From assembly GCA_018821435.1 (NCBI GenBank), contig JAHJME010000009.1, positions 62,001 through 126,000 on the forward strand: 64,000 nucleotides of DNA. Direction: 5' to 3'. This DNA is from Alphaproteobacteria bacterium. Its GTDB lineage: Bacteria; Pseudomonadota; Alphaproteobacteria; Caulobacterales; Caulobacteraceae. The notes below the pieces were generated by a model. That model had not been told where the DNA came from, searched no databases, and was given only the letters and a program-made list of their open reading frames with translations. The translations under genes were made by a program, and so were the position numbers. Below, piece by piece: positions 10,257 through 18,947 of this stretch; position 1 is the first letter of the stretch, and each line of letters starts with the position of its first letter.

Positions 10257-11578
10257 GGTTTCTGACCCGCGTTCCATTCCGGCCGGAAATCGCTGTTCAG
10301 CAGCCACCGGACCGGCTTGACCATCGACTGGATGACCCCCGTCATGAAGCCCAGGTCGATGTGGGCCAGGTCGTCGGTCTTGTCGTGATAGGTCGGCGGG
10401 GTGGGCCAGGCGCTGATGGTCTGGGCGACCACGCCCCTGAGGGCCAGCGCGTAGTTGTCGGAGCGGGCGAAGAAGTTCTGCTCGGGATAGAGGTCCGGGC
10501 CGATGTCGGCGCCCTGGGCCTTCAGCGTCGGCCCCAGGTTCGAGCGCTCCCAGCCGGTCAGCATCAACGTCTTGGGCCGCTGCGGATCCGGAAGGCCGAT
10601 CATCTCGAATTCGAGGTTCGCGGCGATGTCGCCTAGCGGCAGCGGCGGATGGGCCAGGAAGTACTTGGCGCCGTGGCCGCCCGCCTCCTCGCAGCCGAAC
10701 AACGCAAACTGGACCGTGCGCTTCGAGGGCGCCTCCTTAGCCAGAATCCGCGCCAACTCCAGCACCGCCGCGGTGCCCGACGCATCGTCGTTGGCGCCGC
10801 GATAGATCGCCCCGCCGCGGACGCCCACGTGGTCGTAATGCGCGCTCAGCAGGATCGCGTGCTTGTCGGCGTCGGCGGCTTTGCCGGGGATGAGGCCCAG
10901 AACATTGTACGTGGTCTTCGTCAGCGGCGCGCCGCGCGGCGCGGCGATCGTCGCGATCTGCCCCGCGGCCGCGCGCAGGGCCTGATAGGCCTCGGGCGTG
11001 GCGAAGATCGTGTTGCGCGAACCGCCGTCCCCGGCGGGTGGCGCGCGCGTGGCCAAGTCGGCCCAATTCGTCAGCACCGGCTCGGTCGCCGCGACGACCA
11101 GGGCGATTGCGCCCGCCCTGAAGATCGGTCCGCTGACGTTCGCGCTCACTGCGCCGTCCAGAACGACGACCTTGCCCGCGGCGACCGCGGGATCCGAGGC
11201 GGGACCCAACACCACGATCTCACCCGACGCCTCGGCCTTCGGGTTCATCAGGACGACGCTGTCGCCCTGGGTGAACCGGATCGCACCGACGCTCAGCGCC
11301 GGCGGCGCCGCGTAGGTCAGGACCTGGTAGTCGACCCGTTGCAGATGCGCACCGTCGGGACCCGCACCCCTCACCCCGTAGGACTTCAGCTTGTCGGCGA
11401 CAAAGCGCGCCGCGGCGTGCTCATCCTCGGTCCCACAGGCGCGGCCCCGCAGGGCATCGCTGGTCAGGACCTCCATGTTGGCCTTCACGCAGTCGGCGCA
11501 CACCTGTGGCGCGGCGTACGAACTGAAGGGCGCGGCGGCGACGGCCAGCGCGGCAGCGAACGAAACGACTGACTTCAA
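10253..11578 (-). CDS. Secreted M28-family zinc aminopeptidase
   Basis: 441 residues from a TTG start (no upstream ATG in frame). An N-terminal signal peptide ends near YAAP. A PA-like insert domain lies at about 110-215. M28 metal ligands are clear: SAHYDH (about 245), GANDDASG (about 262), FGCEEAGGHG with the catalytic Glu pair (about 294), EFEMIG, and YHDKTDD near the end. Probably a periplasmic di-zinc exopeptidase used in peptide scavenging. A perfect 11-bp hairpin lies immediately before the start and contains the probable ribosome site. Confidence 0.92.
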
Positions 11579-11582
11579 CGGA

Positions 11583-11608
11583 AACCCTCGGCTTGTGAGC
11601 CGAGGGTT
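11583..11608. promoter_or_regulatory. Hairpin covering the M28 ribosome site, or terminator of the upstream gene
   Basis: Arms AACCCTCGGCT (11583-11593) and AGCCGAGGGTT (11598-11608) are perfectly complementary around TGTG. On the minus strand the GAGGG of the 3' arm is the only Shine-Dalgarno-like sequence for the TTG start at 11578. It could act as a terminator for the DUF2171 gene, as a block to translation, or both. Confidence 0.55.
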
Positions 11609-11642
11609 CCGATGGGTCGATCAACCTGTCAAGGCGACGGCG

Positions 11643-11879
11643 CTAGTGCTTCTCGCGCCATCCCGCCTTGGCGGCGTCCTTGGTCAGGTTCAGGCGAACC
11701 TTGTCGTCCTGGATCGTCTCGACCCAGGTGATCGGGATCAGGTGGTGCTTGAGGCCGGAGCCGAGGTCCAGCTTGGACAGCTCGATGTCCGTCCCGTGGA
11801 CATGGTCCACCTTGCCCACATGGCCGCCGTCGGACCCGACAACTTCCATGTGCTCGCGGATTTCTGAGGCCTGGATCAT
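11643..11879 (-). CDS. DUF2171 (PRC-barrel-like) protein
   Basis: 78 residues from the ATG at 11879, preceded by GAGGAG. MIQASEIREHMEVVGSDGGH and VGKVDHVHGTDIELSKLD match DUF2171, a small beta-barrel related to PRC-barrel domains. IPITWVETI forms the central strand. A longer in-frame ORF up to 12092 runs antisense to the DUF4169 gene and is not credible. Function is unknown; related genes are often stress-associated. Confidence 0.85.
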   Translation of the reverse strand: MIQASEIREHMEVVGSDGGHVGKVDHVHGTDIELSKLDLGSGLKHHLIPITWVETIQDDKVRLNLTKDAAKAGWREKH

Positions 11880-11931
11880 AGTGTTCTCCTCGTCGTTGGG
11901 ACGGGATAACGAGCGCCGGGCGTCAGGGTTC

Positions 11932-12108
11932 ATGGCCGAGCTGATCAATCTCAACAAAGCCCGCAAGGCCAAGGCCCGCGCCGCCGGCAAGACGCAGGCG
12001 TCGGAGAACCGTGTGCGGTTCGGCCAGACCAAAGGCGAGAAGCTCGGCTCGAAGCTGGACGCCGAGCGGACCCGCCGCGAGCTCGAAGGCAAGAAGCGGG
12101 AAGAATAG
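11932..12108 (+). CDS. DUF4169 small basic protein
   Basis: 58 residues, nearly all helical and highly charged, beginning MAELINLNKARKAKARAAGK and ending LEGKKREE. This fits the alphaproteobacterial DUF4169 family. It overlaps no other credible gene and is divergent from the DUF2171 gene with 52 bases between starts. In many relatives such a gene sits beside a ribbon-helix-helix gene; here the RHH gene lies about 0.9 kb further on, beyond coq4. Confidence 0.8.
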   Translation: MAELINLNKARKAKARAAGKTQASENRVRFGQTKGEKLGSKLDAERTRRELEGKKREE

Positions 12109-12120
12109 CGCCCCTACTCA

Positions 12121-12140
12121 ATCCCCGCGCATGCGGGGAT
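12121..12140. terminator. Bidirectional hairpin terminator
   Basis: ATCCCCGC and GCGGGGAT form an eight-pair stem with loop GCAT. It sits between the convergent DUF4169 and coq4 genes, where it could end transcription from both sides. T runs are absent, as is common in GC-rich genomes. Confidence 0.5.
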
Positions 12141-12154
12141 GAGAGCGATTTGGA

Positions 12155-12922
12155 TCAGGCCGCTTTCGGGACCGCGCCGTCGCGGACGTCGGCCGGGATC
12201 GAATTGTAGATGGTGGCCGGGGTGATACCGAGGCGCGCGCGGGCGGCCTCCAGCGGCTCGGCCATCAGGCGCTCGTAGTCCTGGCCCAGCAGCCACTGAG
12301 CAGCCTTGCCGCGCTTGTAGCCCTGCCAGATCGCCTTCACGTACGGATACTGCTTGTCCTTGCGGGCCCGCGAAGCCGCGCCCAGGGCGATCAGCGCCCA
12401 GCCCAGCCCCTTGGTCTGAGCGTAGGAGAACGCCACCAGACAGGCTTCGCCCGTGGCGTCGCGGTGGTAGCCCGACAGGATGTGCCAGATGTCGTGGACG
12501 TCGCGGGTCCGGCGGCCGAACCACGCATAGGGGTGCGCTTCGTCGATATCGCCGTTGCGGCCCTCGCGGCTGACGTCGGCCAGGCCTTCGGCGGAGAGGT
12601 TCTCGGCGCGGATGAAGTTGCGATAGGCGGCGCCGACGCTGCCCTCGGGCAGGCTGTCCAACCAGGCGTCGTCCATCAGCCGGTCGGCGAATTCCTTGCG
12701 CTCGAAGGCGATGCGACCGCCCTCCACCGTGGTCAGCAGGCGCTGATAGCCATTGGCCGTCGAGGCGCCGTTCAGGGCGCGCATGATCTCGAAGACCTGG
12801 TGGGTGTCGTCCTTGTCCGCCAGCAGGCGACGCAGCGACCGAAGCGCATGGCCCCAGTCCATCTTCGTCGACACGAGCCGGGGTTCGGAACGGAAATCGG
12901 CGGCGTCGGCGGTCATAGCCAT
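12155..12922 (-). CDS. Coq4-family ubiquinone biosynthesis protein
   Basis: 255 residues from the ATG at 12922 (other in-frame starts at 12916 and 12955 are possible; ribosome sites are weak for all). The Coq4 metal motif is clear: a His-Asp-x2-His group in HDIWHILSGYHRD followed by GEACLVAF with the distal Glu. SLPEGSVGAAYRNFI and the C-terminal LEAARARLGI are also family-like. In eukaryotes Coq4 supports the CoQ-synthesis complex and acts on a C1 position of the ring; bacterial members are less well studied. It stands alone between small DUF genes. Confidence 0.85.
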   Translation of the reverse strand: MAMTADAADFRSEPRLVSTKMDWGHALRSLRRLLADKDDTHQVFEIMRALNGASTANGYQRLLTTVEGGRIAFERKEFADRLMDDAWLDSLPEGSVGAAYRNFIRAENLSAEGLADVSREGRNGDIDEAHPYAWFGRRTRDVHDIWHILSGYHRDATGEACLVAFSYAQTKGLGWALIALGAASRARKDKQYPYVKAIWQGYKRGKAAQWLLGQDYERLMAEPLEAARARLGITPATIYNSIPADVRDGAVPKAA

Positions 12923-13028
12923 AGGAGGGGAGTCCTGATTGAGCCTACTGCTCATGAAAATGACGCCCCCGTCATCTTTTTGCAAGGGGCTAGTTTTTCG
13001 TAGCCCAAAGTTCGTAAACAGGAGGCGC

Positions 13029-13241
13029 ATGCCCGCCTTGAAAAAGCGCTCCGTCCTGCTGACCGGCCACGCGACCTCCATCGCGCTGGAGCCGGAGTTC
13101 TGGGCCGTGCTGGACGAGATGGCGGCCCAGCGGGGCTCCAGTCTGGCCGCTCTGATCGTCAGCATCGACCGGGGACGCGCCGGACGCCCCCTCGCCTCCG
13201 CCTGTCGGATCGCCGCCCTAGCGCACGCTCGCGGCGGGTAG
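13029..13241 (+). CDS. Ribbon-helix-helix domain protein
   Basis: 70 residues from the ATG at 13029, with AGGAGG upstream. KKRSVLLTGHATSIALEPEFWAVL gives the beta strand and first helix, and RGSSLAALIVSID the second, matching the short RHH_4-type proteins common in alphaproteobacteria. Probably a DNA-binding dimer, though targets are unknown. Its 3' end overlaps the convergent secreted protein gene by 24 bases. It is divergent from coq4 with 106 bases between. Confidence 0.8.
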   Translation: MPALKKRSVLLTGHATSIALEPEFWAVLDEMAAQRGSSLAALIVSIDRGRAGRPLASACRIAALAHARGG

Positions 13242-13958
13242 CGCCTCGCGCAGCCACGGCTCCATGTCCACCAGACGCGCCTCGCCCGTCAGCCCGGTGC
13301 GGAAGGCGTTCAGGTTGCGATAGCTGGCCAGCACCAGGATGCGCTTGCCGGGATGCGCCGCGATCGCCTCGCGGGTGCGGTCCACCATGTAGCCGTCCCA
13401 GGCGGCCTGGCTGGTCGCGAACCCCTCCCCGCCCAGCTTCGCCTGCGCCAGGCCCTGGGCGCGGATCAGATCGCGCGTGACGGCGTCGTGGGCGTCGGCG
13501 GGATGGCGCCAATGGTCCTGCAGGACACTCGACAGCGCGCGGCCCAGGCGGGTCATGTAGGCGTCGGCCTCCGGCTGTTCCTTCGCGAAGGCCTCGAAGC
13601 GGCGGCCCGCATCGCCGGTCATGGCCTCGAACGCCTTGCCGCCCGGCTCCATGGGCAGGGCTGTCGCCGGATGCGCCGCGAGCCAGGGCCAGACCACCGC
13701 CGGATACTCCGGTCGCCCCTGCGTGTCCTTGCGCTCGGCCAGTTCGTCGGGGCGGACCTCCAGCACCAGGACGTCGGGCCGCACCGCGTCGATGATCCGG
13801 CGCAGGTCGTCGAACGAGAACGACGGCTCGGTGGCGTGCAGGCGCTGGATCGCCCCCACCACATAGACACCGTCCAGCGGCGCGGTGGCGGCATGGAGCT
13901 GGCCGGTGAAGCCAGCGGCGAAGCCCAAGGCGAGGGCGGCGAGACGAAGTTGTTTCAT
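13218..13958 (-). CDS. Secreted protein of unknown function
   Basis: 246 residues. Residues 1-23 form a Sec signal peptide ending LHA. The mature part starts with a strand and loop (GVYVVGAIQRLH), then an Asp/Glu-rich segment (RPDVLVLEVRPDELAER) and ends GKRILVLASYRNLNAF. The general arrangement recalls TraB/ChaN-like periplasmic proteins, but I cannot assign it to a family with confidence. The 3' end overlaps the RHH gene. Confidence 0.7.
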   Translation of the reverse strand: MKQLRLAALALGFAAGFTGQLHAATAPLDGVYVVGAIQRLHATEPSFSFDDLRRIIDAVRPDVLVLEVRPDELAERKDTQGRPEYPAVVWPWLAAHPATALPMEPGGKAFEAMTGDAGRRFEAFAKEQPEADAYMTRLGRALSSVLQDHWRHPADAHDAVTRDLIRAQGLAQAKLGGEGFATSQAAWDGYMVDRTREAIAAHPGKRILVLASYRNLNAFRTGLTGEARLVDMEPWLREALPAASVR

Positions 13959-14034
13959 GCCCTCCGCATGGCGCCGACGGGTGCGCGCCGGAAGGCCCGG
14001 GTCCGCGAGAGGGACCGCCGCCGTGACGAGCGGG

Positions 14035-14847
14035 TCAGCGCCCGTTCAGCAGGGCCGAGAGGGCGTCGCGATACCGGCGGCTGAGCCGCAGCGCCGGGCC
14101 GGAACTGAGCACCACGTCGGCGTCGCCGCGCCCCAGGCTGCGCACCTCGACGATCCGGTCCAGCCGCACGATGGCGCGCCGGTGGATCCGCGCGAACCGC
14201 TCCGCCGGCAGCCGCGCGGCAAGCGACGCCAGCGACTCGTCCAGCAGCACCGTCCCCGTTGTCGTATGCGCCTGGGCATAGTTCCCCGCCGCCTCGATCC
14301 AGTCGACCTGATCCAGCGGTACGATCCGCACCGCCCCCCGGCTGCGGGCGCGCAGCACGTCGGGCGCCGCCGGCGCCGGCCGCCGCTCGCGCCGCGCCAC
14401 GAACAGCCCGACCGCGACGATGCCCGCGTAGAAGATCACATTGGTGCCGAGGTTGCGGACGAACATCAGCTCGCCCATCGCCCACCGGCTCGGGATGCGG
14501 CCCCCGTCGTTGTAGATCGGCCAGAAGACCAGCGCGAACAGGCCCACATGCAGGGCGGCCACCACCAACAGCCCCGCCGCGTAGATCGCCCCACGCTGAA
14601 CCAGGCTCGCATGCGACGCCTCGATCCGCCGCACCGCCACCAGGATCGGCGCCGTCAGCACCGCCCATACCGAAAAGATCGCGACCGAATAGCCCAGCGA
14701 CGGCCACCACGACTGGCTGCGTCCGCTGGTGAGATAGCCCTGCGTGGCGAGCAACAGCGCCACCGCCGACCACACGACCACGATCCCCCCGGCGAGGCGC
14801 AGCATGCGGGCGTTGGCGCTTGGCGCGGGGACGGCGGGCGACGTCAT
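14035..14847 (-). CDS. Membrane-bound LytTR-family transcriptional regulator
   Basis: 270 residues. Four hydrophobic helices lie in the first 150 residues (for example LAGGIVVVWSAVALLLATQG and GLLVVAALHVGLFALVFW). A LytTR DNA-binding domain follows at about 170-270: VRIVPLDQVDWIEAAGNYAQ, LPAERFARIHRRAIVRLDRI, LRLSRRYRDAL. Such proteins sense at the membrane and bind DNA through a ten-strand beta fold. No cognate kinase gene is nearby, so the signal is unknown. Confidence 0.9.
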   Translation of the reverse strand: MTSPAVPAPSANARMLRLAGGIVVVWSAVALLLATQGYLTSGRSQSWWPSLGYSVAIFSVWAVLTAPILVAVRRIEASHASLVQRGAIYAAGLLVVAALHVGLFALVFWPIYNDGGRIPSRWAMGELMFVRNLGTNVIFYAGIVAVGLFVARRERRPAPAAPDVLRARSRGAVRIVPLDQVDWIEAAGNYAQAHTTTGTVLLDESLASLAARLPAERFARIHRRAIVRLDRIVEVRSLGRGDADVVLSSGPALRLSRRYRDALSALLNGR

Positions 14848-14892
14848 ACAGACCTTCTAGCCGCCTCGCCCGTTCTCGTCATCGTCGGGTCG

Positions 14893-14924
14893 AGCCCGGC
14901 CATGACGAGCAAAAGGAAATGACG
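14893..14924. repeat. Partial copy of a dispersed repeat
   Basis: The sequence GCCCGGCCATGACGA followed by CAAAAGG and AAATGACG matches the right end and downstream flank of the inverted-repeat element at 17727-17873, with small differences. It lies in the region between the LytTR and uvrD genes. Confidence 0.5.
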
Positions 14925-14976
14925 TCGAGCCGATCCGCCCCTTAAGCCCGCAAGTCTTTGTGCTACATATGTTCCG

Positions 14977-17394
14977 ATGTCATCGTTCGAATCCTCCGAC
15001 CTGCCTGCACCCCGTATCAGCGACCTCGCCCGCGTCGACGCGCGGCCGGCCGACTACCTCCAGGGGCTGAACCCCGAGCAGCGGGCGGCGGTCGAGGCCG
15101 TGGACGGCCCGGTGCTGGTGCTGGCCGGCGCGGGGACCGGCAAGACCAAGGTGCTGACCACCCGCCTGGCGCACATCCTGGCCACCGGCCGGGCCAGGCC
15201 GTGGGAGCTGCTGGCCGTCACCTTCACCAACAAGGCCGCCCGCGAGATGCGCGAGCGGATCGCCCACATCATCGGTCCGTCCGCCGAGGGCCTGCGCTGG
15301 CTGGGCACCTTCCACTCGGTGGCCGCCCAGATCCTGCGTAAGCACGCCGAGCTGGTGGGCCTGAAGTCCAGTTACACCATCCTCGACACCGACGATCAGG
15401 AGCGGCTGATCAAACAGGTGCTCGAGGCCGAGAACATCGACACCAAGCGCTGGACGCCCAAGGCGCTGGCGGGGCTGATCGATCACTGGAAGAACCGCGG
15501 CTGGCGGCCCGACCAGCTGCCGCCAGCCGAGGCTCAGACCTTCGCCAACGGCAAGGGCCAGGCGATGTACCGGCTCTACCAGGAGCGGATGCGCATCCTG
15601 AACGCCTGCGACTTCGGGGACCTGCTGCTGCACAACCTGACCATCTTCGTCAGTCGGCCCGACGTGCTGGCCGAGTACCACGACCGGTTCAAATACCTGC
15701 TGGTGGACGAGTACCAGGACACCAACGTCGCCCAGTACCTGTGGCTGCGTCTGCTGGCCCAGAAGAGCCAGAATCTGTGCTGCGTGGGCGACGACGACCA
15801 GTCGATCTACGGCTGGCGCGGCGCCGAGGTGGACAACATCCTGCGCTTCGAGCGCGACTTCCCGGGCGCCAAGGTCGTGCGGCTGGAGCGCAACTACCGC
15901 TCCACCAGCCACATCCTGGCCGCCGCGTCGGGCCTGATCGCCACCAACAAGGGCCGGCTGGGTAAGACGCTGTGGACCGACAGCCAGGACGGCCAGAAGG
16001 TCGTCGTGCGCGGCATCTGGGACGGCGACGCCGAGAGCCGGCTGATCGCCGACGAGATCGAAAAGGCCAAGCGCGCCGGCCGCAAGTACCGCGACATGGC
16101 CATCCTGGTCCGCGCCTCGTTCCAGATGCGATCGTTCGAAGAGCGCTTCGTCCTGCTGCAGATCCCCTATGTGGTCATCGGCGGCCCTCGCTTCTTCGAA
16201 CGCGCCGAGATCCGCGACGCCATCGCCTACCTGCGGCTGATCCAGTCGCCTGCCGACGACCTGGCCTTCGAGCGGATCGTCAACACGCCCAAGCGCGGGA
16301 TCGGCGACACCACCGTCCAGCGCCTCCATGTCCTGGCGGCGCAGCGGCCCAAGAGCCTGCACGACGACAGTCCCCTGTTCGACGGCCGCACCGGCGAGAT
16401 CGTCGAGCTGGGCGAGGCGTCGGGCGCCACGCGCTACCGCACCCTCAGCCAGGCGGCCGAGGAGATCGTCCGCACCGACGAACTGGCCGCCCGCACCCGC
16501 ACCTCGCTGTCCAACTTCCTGCGCGACCTCGACCGTTGGCGCGGCCAGGCGACCCAGATCCACCACGCCCGCCTGATGGAGGCGGTGCTGGAGGAGAGCG
16601 GCTACACCGACGCGCTCAAGCTCGACAAATCGCCCCAGGCCCAAGGTCGGCTGGAGAACCTCAAGGAGCTGGTCCAGTCGATGGCCGGCTACGAGACCCT
16701 CGAGGCCTATCTGGAACATATCTCGCTGGTCATGGACCTGGACCGCGGCTCGTCGGCCGACAGCGTCCAGGTGATGACCCTGCACCAGGCCAAGGGGCTG
16801 GAGTTTCCCCTGGTCTTCCTGCCCGGCTGGGAGGAAGGCGTCTTCCCCTCCCAGCGCAGCATGGACGAGAAGGGCGAGAAGGGCCTGGAGGAGGAGCGCC
16901 GACTGGCCTACGTCGGCATCACCCGCGCCCGGGAAGAGGCCCGTATCTCCTTCGCCGCCAACCGCCAAGTCTATGGCCGCTGGACCAGCCAGCTCCCCAG
17001 CCGCTTCGTCGACGAACTGCCCCCGGCCAACGTCGAGGCCAGTTCCGAGACCGGCTACTACGGCGGCGGCCCGGGCATGCAGCAGCACGGCAGCCGCTGG
17101 GACGCCGACCCCGAATTCGGCGGCGGCTATTCGTCCCCCGGCTGGCGCCGCGCCCAGGCCAACCAGTACCGCGGCAGCCACCCTGGCCGGCAGCAGGCCA
17201 TCGAGGGCGACGGCCGCCTGGTCGCCGTCTCCGCAAGCTCCCCCGCCAGCGCCTACAAACGCGGCGACCGCGTCTTCCACATCAAGTTCGGCTACGGCGC
17301 GGTAAAGGGCGTCGAGGGCAACAAGCTGACCGTCGAGTTCGAGAAGGCCGGCGAGAAGAAGGTCATCGACAGCTTCGTGGAGAAGTCGGACTGA
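14977..17394 (+). CDS. uvrD: UvrD/PcrA-type ATP-dependent 3'-5' DNA helicase
   Basis: 805 residues. Superfamily 1A motifs are in order: Q motif LNPEQRAAVEA, Walker A LAGAGTGKTKVL (about 50-61), TFTNKAAREMRERI, Walker B LLVDEYQDTN, GDDDQSIYGWRGA (motif III), LERNYRST (IV), TLHQAKGLEFPLVFLPGWEEG (V) and EERRLAYVGITRARE (VI). The glycine-rich linker at about 690-740 and the C-terminal Tudor-like segment (GDRVFHIKFGYGAVKGVEGN) match PcrA/UvrD, which bind RNA polymerase and act in excision and mismatch repair. No strong ribosome site precedes the ATG. Confidence 0.96.
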   Translation: MSSFESSDLPAPRISDLARVDARPADYLQGLNPEQRAAVEAVDGPVLVLAGAGTGKTKVLTTRLAHILATGRARPWELLAVTFTNKAAREMRERIAHIIGPSAEGLRWLGTFHSVAAQILRKHAELVGLKSSYTILDTDDQERLIKQVLEAENIDTKRWTPKALAGLIDHWKNRGWRPDQLPPAEAQTFANGKGQAMYRLYQERMRILNACDFGDLLLHNLTIFVSRPDVLAEYHDRFKYLLVDEYQDTNVAQYLWLRLLAQKSQNLCCVGDDDQSIYGWRGAEVDNILRFERDFPGAKVVRLERNYRSTSHILAAASGLIATNKGRLGKTLWTDSQDGQKVVVRGIWDGDAESRLIADEIEKAKRAGRKYRDMAILVRASFQMRSFEERFVLLQIPYVVIGGPRFFERAEIRDAIAYLRLIQSPADDLAFERIVNTPKRGIGDTTVQRLHVLAAQRPKSLHDDSPLFDGRTGEIVELGEASGATRYRTLSQAAEEIVRTDELAARTRTSLSNFLRDLDRWRGQATQIHHARLMEAVLEESGYTDALKLDKSPQAQGRLENLKELVQSMAGYETLEAYLEHISLVMDLDRGSSADSVQVMTLHQAKGLEFPLVFLPGWEEGVFPSQRSMDEKGEKGLEEERRLAYVGITRAREEARISFAANRQVYGRWTSQLPSRFVDELPPANVEASSETGYYGGGPGMQQHGSRWDADPEFGGGYSSPGWRRAQANQYRGSHPGRQQAIEGDGRLVAVSASSPASAYKRGDRVFHIKFGYGAVKGVEGNKLTVEFEKAGEKKVIDSFVEKSD

Positions 17395-17405
17395 ACGCCG
17401 TCTAC

Positions 17406-17720
17406 ATGATGGCGAGTGGCCAGCACGGCACGCTGTACATCGGCGTCACCAGCGACCTGCCAAGGCGTGTTCATCAGCATCGCGAGGGGCTGATCGACGG
17501 ATTCACGAAATGCCACGGTCTGAAGCGTCTGGTCTGGTACGAGCGGTACGACAGCATCGTGCCGGCCATCGCTCGTGAGAAGGCGCTGAAGAAGTACAAG
17601 CGCGAGTGGAAGATCAATCTGATCGAGGCTCAGAATCCGAAGTGGGCGGACCTCTATCCCGCCTTCTTCAAGGTGGATGGGCCGTTCTCTCACCTCCAAC
17701 CACCTGAACCTCACAAATAA
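17406..17720 (+). CDS. GIY-YIG-family small nuclease
   Basis: 104 residues from the ATG at 17406. GTLYIGVTSDLPRRVHQHR carries the YIG half and the conserved Arg. RLVWYERYDSIVPAIAREKALKKYKREWKINLIE carries the catalytic Glu and basic helix. The first beta strand that supplies the GIY half normally starts several residues earlier. Reading back from the ATG gives N-A-V-Y and a CTG codon at 17391 that overlaps the uvrD stop (CTGA). Thus a CTG start is possible, otherwise the first strand is shortened. Function in repair or as a mobile fragment is unknown. Confidence 0.75.
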   Translation: MMASGQHGTLYIGVTSDLPRRVHQHREGLIDGFTKCHGLKRLVWYERYDSIVPAIAREKALKKYKREWKINLIEAQNPKWADLYPAFFKVDGPFSHLQPPEPHK

Positions 17721-17726
17721 TAAGCT

Positions 17727-17854
17727 CGTCATGGCCGGGCTTGTCCCGGCCACCCAGAAGCGCCGACGGCGAATGGTGAGGTGCAGCGGCGCCGCCAGCG
17801 CCATTCCGGAACCGCCCGCGTGTCTGGATGGCCGGGACAAGCCCGGCCATGACG
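17727..17854. repeat. Inverted-repeat element, 128 bp
   Basis: Arms of 32 bases at 17727-17758 and 17823-17854 are reverse complements with a single mismatch; each contains GGCCGGG...CCCGGCC. The 64-base centre has no ORF. A related end is found at 14893-14924. The form suggests a small non-autonomous palindromic unit of the REP or MITE kind. It follows the GIY-YIG stop and may act as a terminator. Confidence 0.7.
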
Positions 17855-17940
17855 ATCAAAAGGGGAAATGACGAGCAAAGGGCGGGGGTGGACGCTCGCT
17901 CCCGCATAGCGTCTCATCCCGCCACTACGGGGAGCGTCGC

Positions 17941-18909
17941 ATGGCTATCGCAGCCGCCAGGGTTTACGCGGAAGGCCATCGGCTGCGGTCGCTATGGCTG
18001 AACGACCCCAACGACCGCGCGGTCCAGCCGCATCAGTTCGCCTGGATCGGGATGGTCGATCCCACCCCCGCCGAACTCGAAGGGCTGCGTGTCCGCTTCG
18101 GCCTGCACCCTCTCGCCGTCGAGGACGCGCTCTGCGACCACCCGCTGCCCAAGGTCAGCGTCTACGGCGACCAGATCTTCGTGGCCGCCCGCACGGCGCG
18201 GCTGGAAGACGAGGAGATCGTCTACGGCGAGACCTGCGCCTTCCTCTGCCGCAACTACATCATCACCATCCGCCGCGGCTCGGCGCGCAGCCACACCCAG
18301 GTGCGCCGGCATCTGGAGGAGGCGCCGGCCCTGTTGGACCGCGGTATCGCCTACGTCCTCTACGCCGTGCTCGACCACATCGTGGACGGTTACCAGCCCA
18401 TCGTCGACGAGATCGAGGAGGAAGTGCTGGTCATCGAGCGGCGCGCGCTGGACACCTTCCTCAGCCGCGAGGACGTCACCCACCTGTTCAACCTGCGCCA
18501 GGAACTGACCCGGTTCCGCCGGGTGCTGGGGCCGATGGAAGAGGTCTGCGCGCGGCTGGAGCACCTGCACCTGCCCTTCCTCGACGCCAGTGTTCGCCCC
18601 TACTTCCGCGACGTGGGCGACCACGTGCGCCGGGTCTCCAGCGCCATCGAGGGCCTGCGCGACGTGCTGTCGTCGGTGTTCGAGGTCTCCAACCTGTTCG
18701 AGCAGCAACGCCAGAACGACGTCAGCCGCCGCCTGACCGCCGGCGCGGCGATACTGGCTGTGCCGACGGCGGTGTTCGGGCTTTACGGGATGAACTTCGA
18801 GTCCATGCCGGAATTGCACTGGCGCTACGGCTACATGGTGGTGTTGGGCGGGGTGACGGTGGTCTGTATCGCCATGTTCTTCGCGTTCCGGCGCGCCAAG
18901 TGGTTCTAG
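17941..18909 (+). CDS. corA: CorA-family magnesium/divalent cation channel
   Basis: 322 residues. A long cytoplasmic N-terminal domain (HPLAVEDALCDHPLPKVSVY, then a coiled helical stalk at 140-250) precedes two transmembrane helices. The selectivity motif YGMNFE follows the first helix (ILAVPTAVFGLYGMNFESMPE). The C-terminus is short and positively charged (FRRAKWF). The protein forms a pentamer in the inner membrane for Mg2+ or Co2+/Ni2+ entry. Confidence 0.94.
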   Translation: MAIAAARVYAEGHRLRSLWLNDPNDRAVQPHQFAWIGMVDPTPAELEGLRVRFGLHPLAVEDALCDHPLPKVSVYGDQIFVAARTARLEDEEIVYGETCAFLCRNYIITIRRGSARSHTQVRRHLEEAPALLDRGIAYVLYAVLDHIVDGYQPIVDEIEEEVLVIERRALDTFLSREDVTHLFNLRQELTRFRRVLGPMEEVCARLEHLHLPFLDASVRPYFRDVGDHVRRVSSAIEGLRDVLSSVFEVSNLFEQQRQNDVSRRLTAGAAILAVPTAVFGLYGMNFESMPELHWRYGYMVVLGGVTVVCIAMFFAFRRAKWF

Positions 18910-18947
18910 GGCTGAAACCAAATCGCTGCCGGCGCGTAACTGCTGGT

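Noticed and set aside
14980..17280. 766-residue ORF antisense to uvrD
   Set aside because: GC-rich codon usage leaves long open antisense frames; the plus-strand frame has all helicase motifs.
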